DNA of 64,000 nt, from contig JBJXFX010000032.1 of NCBI GenBank assembly GCA_046152925.1, positions 1 to 64,000 of the forward strand, read 5' to 3'. Position numbers and translations under genes: made by a program. The notes beneath the pieces are model-generated. The model was not told the DNA's origin, made no database searches, and was given only the letters and a program-made list of their open reading frames with translations. The DNA is from CAMAUF01 sp046152925 (GTDB lineage Bacteria; Chloroflexota; Dehalococcoidia; Tepidiformales; Tepidiformaceae). This document shows, one piece after another, positions 60,668 to 64,000 of the stretch. The first letter of the stretch is position 1. Each line of letters begins with the position of its first letter.

Positions 60668-61888
60668 ATGGTCCGACGGATCGCCCCGTACGCGGTGTAC
60701 TCGAACATCTTCCTCGTGATGCTCGGGTTGGGCGTCATCGCGCCGAACCTGACCGACATCCGGCGGGAGTTCGGGGTGAGTTACGGGGCGATCAGTTGGG
60801 GCGTGAGCGCGTTTGCCTTCGCGCGCTTGATAACGAATCTGCCGGCCGGGATCGCGGCCGGCAGATACCCGCGCCTGCCGCTGCTGATGGCGGGGACCGC
60901 GTGCGTAGCGGTGGGGAGCGTCGCGGCGGCCCTCTCGACGGGATTGCCCGAGTTCCTCATCGCCCGAGCCATCTCGGGCGTTGGCTCGGCCATTTCGACA
61001 ACAGTCGGCCTGACCGCAATCTTGGAGGATGCCGACCCGGCGCGGCGTGGGCGAGCGAGCGGTATGTTCCACTCCGCCCTCGGCGGCGGCGCCCTCTTCG
61101 GGCCCGGCTTTGGGGCCGTGATGACGCTGCTTGGCGATTGGCGGTGGAGCCTGTTCGGGGCCGGCGGCGCGGCGCTGCTCTCGTTCGCGCTCCTGGGCCT
61201 CGTCCTCGCGATGGGTGGTGGCCGGGCGCCGGTACGGCCTGCCGTAGCGCGGACAGCGGGGCCGCAACCCCGCCTGCTCGGGGTGTTGATTGGAGGGGCG
61301 TCGTTTGCCTACATCGCCGCCTTCGCGATCTTTTTCGTGCGGGGCGGCGTCCAACAGACGGTCATCCCGTTGCTTGGCCGCGATGCAGTTGGGCTGAGCG
61401 TCGGGTCCCTTTCGATCCTGTTGATGGTTTCGGCCGCGATCGGCACGGTGCTTGGCCCGGCCGTTGGTGGGCTCACGGACCGGCTGGGCCGAGGGCGCGT
61501 CTTGGTGCCGGGCCTGATCCTGCTGGCCATCGGGACGCTCGTGTTAGCAAGTGCGACTTCGTCTCCGGTCTTCATCGCCGGGGTGATAGCGACATCGTTG
61601 GCGGGGACAGCGTTCTCGATTCCCTCGTCGATGATCGTCGATGCGGTCAGTCCAGAGCAGCGGGCGGCGGCGATTGGGCTTTATCGCGTGGTGGGTGACG
61701 CCGCCTTCACGGGGTCGCCGTTCGTTTCGGGCTACGTGTTGGACGAATTCGGGTTTGCCGCCGCCGGCGTGGTCCCGGCCGTCATCATCGTTTTGGCGCT
61801 GGTGGCCGGGCTGTGGTCGTCCCGGCGGTTCGCCTCACGGGAGGCTCAGAGGCCACTCCCGCTGCGGACCGACGAAGCATCGACCTGA
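60668..61888 (+). CDS. MFS transporter of the catabolic module
   Basis: A 406-residue 12-helix MFS protein (NIFLVMLGLGVIAPNLTDIRREFGVSYGAISWGVSAFAFARLITNLPAGIAAGRYPRLPLL, then GVGSAISTTVGLTAILEDADPARRGRASGMFHSALGGGALFGP). It belongs to the broad drug/metabolite exporter group. The ATG at 60668 follows GGAAGGGTG. It is the last gene of the plus-strand operon and overlaps the convergent MarR gene by 43 bp. It may move the substrate or product of the two hydrolases. Confidence 0.92.
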   Translation: MVRRIAPYAVYSNIFLVMLGLGVIAPNLTDIRREFGVSYGAISWGVSAFAFARLITNLPAGIAAGRYPRLPLLMAGTACVAVGSVAAALSTGLPEFLIARAISGVGSAISTTVGLTAILEDADPARRGRASGMFHSALGGGALFGPGFGAVMTLLGDWRWSLFGAGGAALLSFALLGLVLAMGGGRAPVRPAVARTAGPQPRLLGVLIGGASFAYIAAFAIFFVRGGVQQTVIPLLGRDAVGLSVGSLSILLMVSAAIGTVLGPAVGGLTDRLGRGRVLVPGLILLAIGTLVLASATSSPVFIAGVIATSLAGTAFSIPSSMIVDAVSPEQRAAAIGLYRVVGDAAFTGSPFVSGYVLDEFGFAAAGVVPAVIIVLALVAGLWSSRRFASREAQRPLPLRTDEAST

Positions 61889-62394
61889 GCCCGCAGCTTC
61901 GTGAGCGATGCCTGCATCACTGTCCGCTGGCGCTCGCTCAACACGCTAAGCAGCTCTTGCGTCAGCCCCACGTGGCGGGGCAGCGTCTCTCGCAACAAAC
62001 GCTCACCCTCCCCGGTGAGGCGTACCCAGACGACGCGGCGGTCCGGCGGGATGCGATAGCGTGCGACCAGACCGCGAGACTCCATCCGTTCGACGAGGCG
62101 GCCCACGCTGGTGGCGTCGGTGAACATAATTTCTGCGATTTCGCCGATGCTCTGGTTTTCCGCCGCCCCAAGGAGCACGCCGAACTGCGGGCCCGTGAGG
62201 CCCGAATCGCGGAAGCTCTCCCGAACGGCCCGGCGCAAGTCGCGGGCGGTGAGGGCGAGCAGCCGGAAGAGGGCTTCAGACGGCTCCGCGAGTTGGTCGC
62301 GGAGCCAGGCAGCGAGTTCGGCATCTTGCGGGGGCACGGCCCTGCCATCTTGCCGCGCGGTCCCGTTGAGTTCGAGCATCCCCATTTCGCCCAT
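61846..62394 (-). CDS. MarR family transcriptional regulator
   Basis: A 182-residue MarR protein. The helical part is EALFRLLALTARDLRRAVRESFRDSGLTGPQFGVLLG. The winged helix follows (NQSIGEIAEIMFTDATSVGRLVERMESRGLVARYRIPPDRRVVWVRLTGEGERLL). MarR repressors usually respond to small aromatic or phenolic ligands. The 3' end runs 43 bp into the convergent MFS gene, so the two antisense transcripts must meet. Several ATGs are possible (62394, 62385, 62379); none has a strong site. Confidence 0.92.
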   Translation of the reverse strand: MGEMGMLELNGTARQDGRAVPPQDAELAAWLRDQLAEPSEALFRLLALTARDLRRAVRESFRDSGLTGPQFGVLLGAAENQSIGEIAEIMFTDATSVGRLVERMESRGLVARYRIPPDRRVVWVRLTGEGERLLRETLPRHVGLTQELLSVLSERQRTVMQASLTKLRAQVDASSVRSGSGL

Positions 62395-62435
62395 CCCGTA
62401 CCGGCTGTCGCGGCCGGGACGTAGACTCGGCGCGC

Positions 62436-63215
62436 ATGCATATTCTGGTGCTTGGGCACAGCGACTCCGCTGGCAACGCGCTCCCGGAGGGTTCCGAGCC
62501 GTGGCCGGTGCTGCTCAAGAAGGGGCTGGAAGCCGGAGGCGCTCTTGGATCTGTCACCCTGTCAAACCGTTCCTACGCGCCGCTTGCGGATCCCGGGCTC
62601 GGCCGGCTCGAAGGTTACCTCCAGGAGCAGCCCCCGGACCTGGTCATCGTTTCGCCGTCGTGGTTTCCGTTCCTCATCCGGACAGTTAAGTCGCGACTCC
62701 GAGCAAGATGGGGCAAGCGCGCCGTCGAGCTCGCGCGGCGGGTCGAACTGCGCTTCGACGACCTGACGTTGGGCCGGCGAATAGGTGGCCGGCGGGCCAA
62801 CGCGCTCGGCCGCCGGATGGCGAGGCGCCTCCTCGGGACCGCCCCGATCTCGAGCTACGAGCGCACCATGGAGAAGTATGACGCCGTGATGCGCCGCCTT
62901 TCGCGTCTCGAGGACGTCCCGGTCATCGTCCAGGTGGACCTGGGTCCAGCGTCGCGACTTCACACACCCCAGATGACCAAGGCTATGGGGCGGTTTGCGA
63001 CGGACATCGCCGCCATGGCCGTGCGCTACCGGTTCCATCCGGTCCCGTACGACGAGGGGCTTTCGTCCGCCGAGCGTGACGCCACCTACCTGCCGGACGG
63101 CATTCACCGAACGCCAGAGAAGCACGAGACCGCCGCGAAACGGCTGCTGGAGGTCGCGCGTGCGGCCTTGGCTGGGCAGCCCACGCGCCAGCTGGGGGCG
63201 GCGCGGGAGGGTTAG
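62436..63215 (+). CDS. SGNH/GDSL-type hydrolase-like protein
   Basis: A 259-residue protein. The opening strand MHILVLGHSDSAGNAL resembles block I of SGNH hydrolases, with GHSDSAG in place of GDS. LVIVSPSW could hold the later oxyanion residue. The end, YLPDGIHRTPEKHETAAKRLLEVA, is block V (DGIHxT, catalytic Asp-His). The middle has a basic stretch (RRVELRFDDLTLGRRIGGRRANALGRRMARR). It is probably an esterase or acylhydrolase; the substrate is unknown. It is divergent from the MarR gene with a 41-bp gap. Confidence 0.75.
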   Translation: MHILVLGHSDSAGNALPEGSEPWPVLLKKGLEAGGALGSVTLSNRSYAPLADPGLGRLEGYLQEQPPDLVIVSPSWFPFLIRTVKSRLRARWGKRAVELARRVELRFDDLTLGRRIGGRRANALGRRMARRLLGTAPISSYERTMEKYDAVMRRLSRLEDVPVIVQVDLGPASRLHTPQMTKAMGRFATDIAAMAVRYRFHPVPYDEGLSSAERDATYLPDGIHRTPEKHETAAKRLLEVARAALAGQPTRQLGAAREG

Positions 63216-64000
63216 CTTGGCGCCTCGGAGCTGGGCGGTGGTCGCTGGTTTGTCTGCCACCAATTCACAACGCGCACGCGGAATCGGTCCCAACGCTCCC
63301 GTTCCAGCAGCAGGACGAAACCGAAGGCGATCAGCGCGGTCCCGGCGATCCCGAGGAGCAGCCAGTAGGGCGCGGTGAAGAGCCCGCCGGTGACGATCCG
63401 GATCGATGTCACCCCCAGAGCGACCACCGCCACCGGTACCAACCAACGCAGGTGGAAGACGAGCCCTGTCACTAAGAGCGCGATGGCGATGCCGAGGATT
63501 TCGAGCCCGAAGGCGGCGCCACCTGGCTCGAAGCTCTGCTCCGCCGGCGGCAAGAGCAAGGCAAGCGCCCCAACGACGGAGACCGCTTCGTGGGCTTGGA
63601 GGTGCCTGGGGACGATCTCGGGTGTCGTGCGGAAGGTCGAGCTCACGAAGATGAGCCAGAGGCCGGCCGGTGCGACGTACGCTTGGACGTTCGTCGGCTG
63701 CTGGGTTGCGATGGCCATGAGGCCCGCGGCGAGGATGACCGCGCTTCCCGGAATCCAGACCCAGCGCCGGTCGAGCCGCAGTCCCTCGGCCGCGACCGCC
63801 GCCCCGACCAGGCCGAGCACGACCGCGCCCAAGGCCCATTCTTCTGTTTCGACGAGCGGCCGGCCGGCTGTCAGGTCGCTGGCGCGTCGCCCCAAGAGCA
63901 AGCCCGAGACCGCCGTTGCCGCGAGCCACGGCGCCCAGGAGAGGTAGTAGATGATGTATTCGGGCTCGCCCTGACGGCCGCTGTAGCGCCGGAGGGTGAT
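63212..64000 (-). CDS. polytopic membrane protein, C-terminal 262 residues (5' end outside window)
   Basis: The frame stays open from the window edge (ITLRRYSGRQGEPEYIIYYLSWAPWLAA) to the stop at 63212. It has about seven membrane helices (WALGAVVLGLVGAAVAAEGL, WVWIPGSAVILAAGLMAIA, AVSVVGALALLLP, LEILGIAIALLVTGLVF, LVPVAVVALGVTSI, APYWLLLGIAGTALIAFGFVLLL), and ends with a polar tail. The last part, SIRIVTGGLFTAPYWLLLG and RERWDRFRV, resembles the C-terminus of large SCO7322-like bacterial membrane proteins. The true start lies beyond 64000; the TTG at 63901 is internal. It overlaps the SGNH gene by 4 bp. Confidence 0.7.
   Translation of the reverse strand: MTLRRYSGRQGEPEYIIYYLSWAPWLAATAVSGLLLGRRASDLTAGRPLVETEEWALGAVVLGLVGAAVAAEGLRLDRRWVWIPGSAVILAAGLMAIATQQPTNVQAYVAPAGLWLIFVSSTFRTTPEIVPRHLQAHEAVSVVGALALLLPPAEQSFEPGGAAFGLEILGIAIALLVTGLVFHLRWLVPVAVVALGVTSIRIVTGGLFTAPYWLLLGIAGTALIAFGFVLLLERERWDRFRVRVVNWWQTNQRPPPSSEAPS

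Overview
The window is high-GC bacterial chromosome with tightly packed genes, many GTG/TTG starts, 4-bp ATGA/GTGA overlaps and short intergenic gaps. The first complete gene encodes a very large membrane protein with a C-terminal DUF2298 (Chlor_Arch_YYY) domain, a family known mainly from Chloroflexota and Archaea. Together with the many CaiB/BaiF CoA-transferases, a MftD-like flavin dehydrogenase and a ferredoxin-dependent 2-oxoacid oxidoreductase, this suggests an aerobic or facultative Chloroflexota, perhaps Dehalococcoidia/SAR202-like. That placement is inference. No phage, plasmid, IS element or CRISPR array is seen.

Layout. 1-11 kb: 5' part of an acyl-CoA dehydrogenase, the YYY membrane protein, a GAF sensor kinase/LuxR-type response regulator pair with a divergent pseudo-receiver gene, a kinase-like phosphotransferase/DUF6285 pair, a hotdog-like protein, and a gene with a phage-lysin-associated N-terminal domain. 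11-19 kb: an NMO-type flavoprotein, a tandem pair of class III CoA-transferase subunits, an SMR pump, LemA, HtpX, a DtxR regulator, an SRAP protein, DinB and an orphan HicB. 19-33 kb: enoyl-CoA hydratase, LOG, a zinc alcohol dehydrogenase, an ABCG-type exporter, a PIG-L deacetylase, a giant LuxR (LAL) regulator, an FMN hydroxyacid dehydrogenase/SDR operon and a PadR-controlled membrane-protein module. 33-47 kb: korAB with a real intrinsic terminator, LysR, PHP, DinB, TfoX, a duplicated-barrel protein, a third CaiB, a CinA-type amidase between two related inverted repeats, a second enoyl-CoA hydratase, VanY, two alpha/beta hydrolases and IscA/ErpA. 47-50 kb: an orphan pair of peptide-ABC ATPases, one fused to a DUF4332-like helix-hairpin-helix domain, and two tRNA genes (Lys-CTT, Leu-TAG).

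51-62.4 kb looks like one functional module. A minus-strand operon (isochorismatase-type amidase, Tat lipoprotein solute-binding protein, two permeases, two ATPases, MFS) faces a plus-strand operon (alpha/beta hydrolase, a second isochorismatase-type amidase, MFS). Between them are two near-identical 18-bp operator-like repeats, and a MarR gene is convergent with the far end. The likely job is import and stepwise hydrolysis of an amide-containing small molecule. A NicD/NicF-like formylamide/amide pair is one possibility, but it is unproven.

The window ends with an SGNH-like hydrolase and a membrane protein that runs off the right edge.
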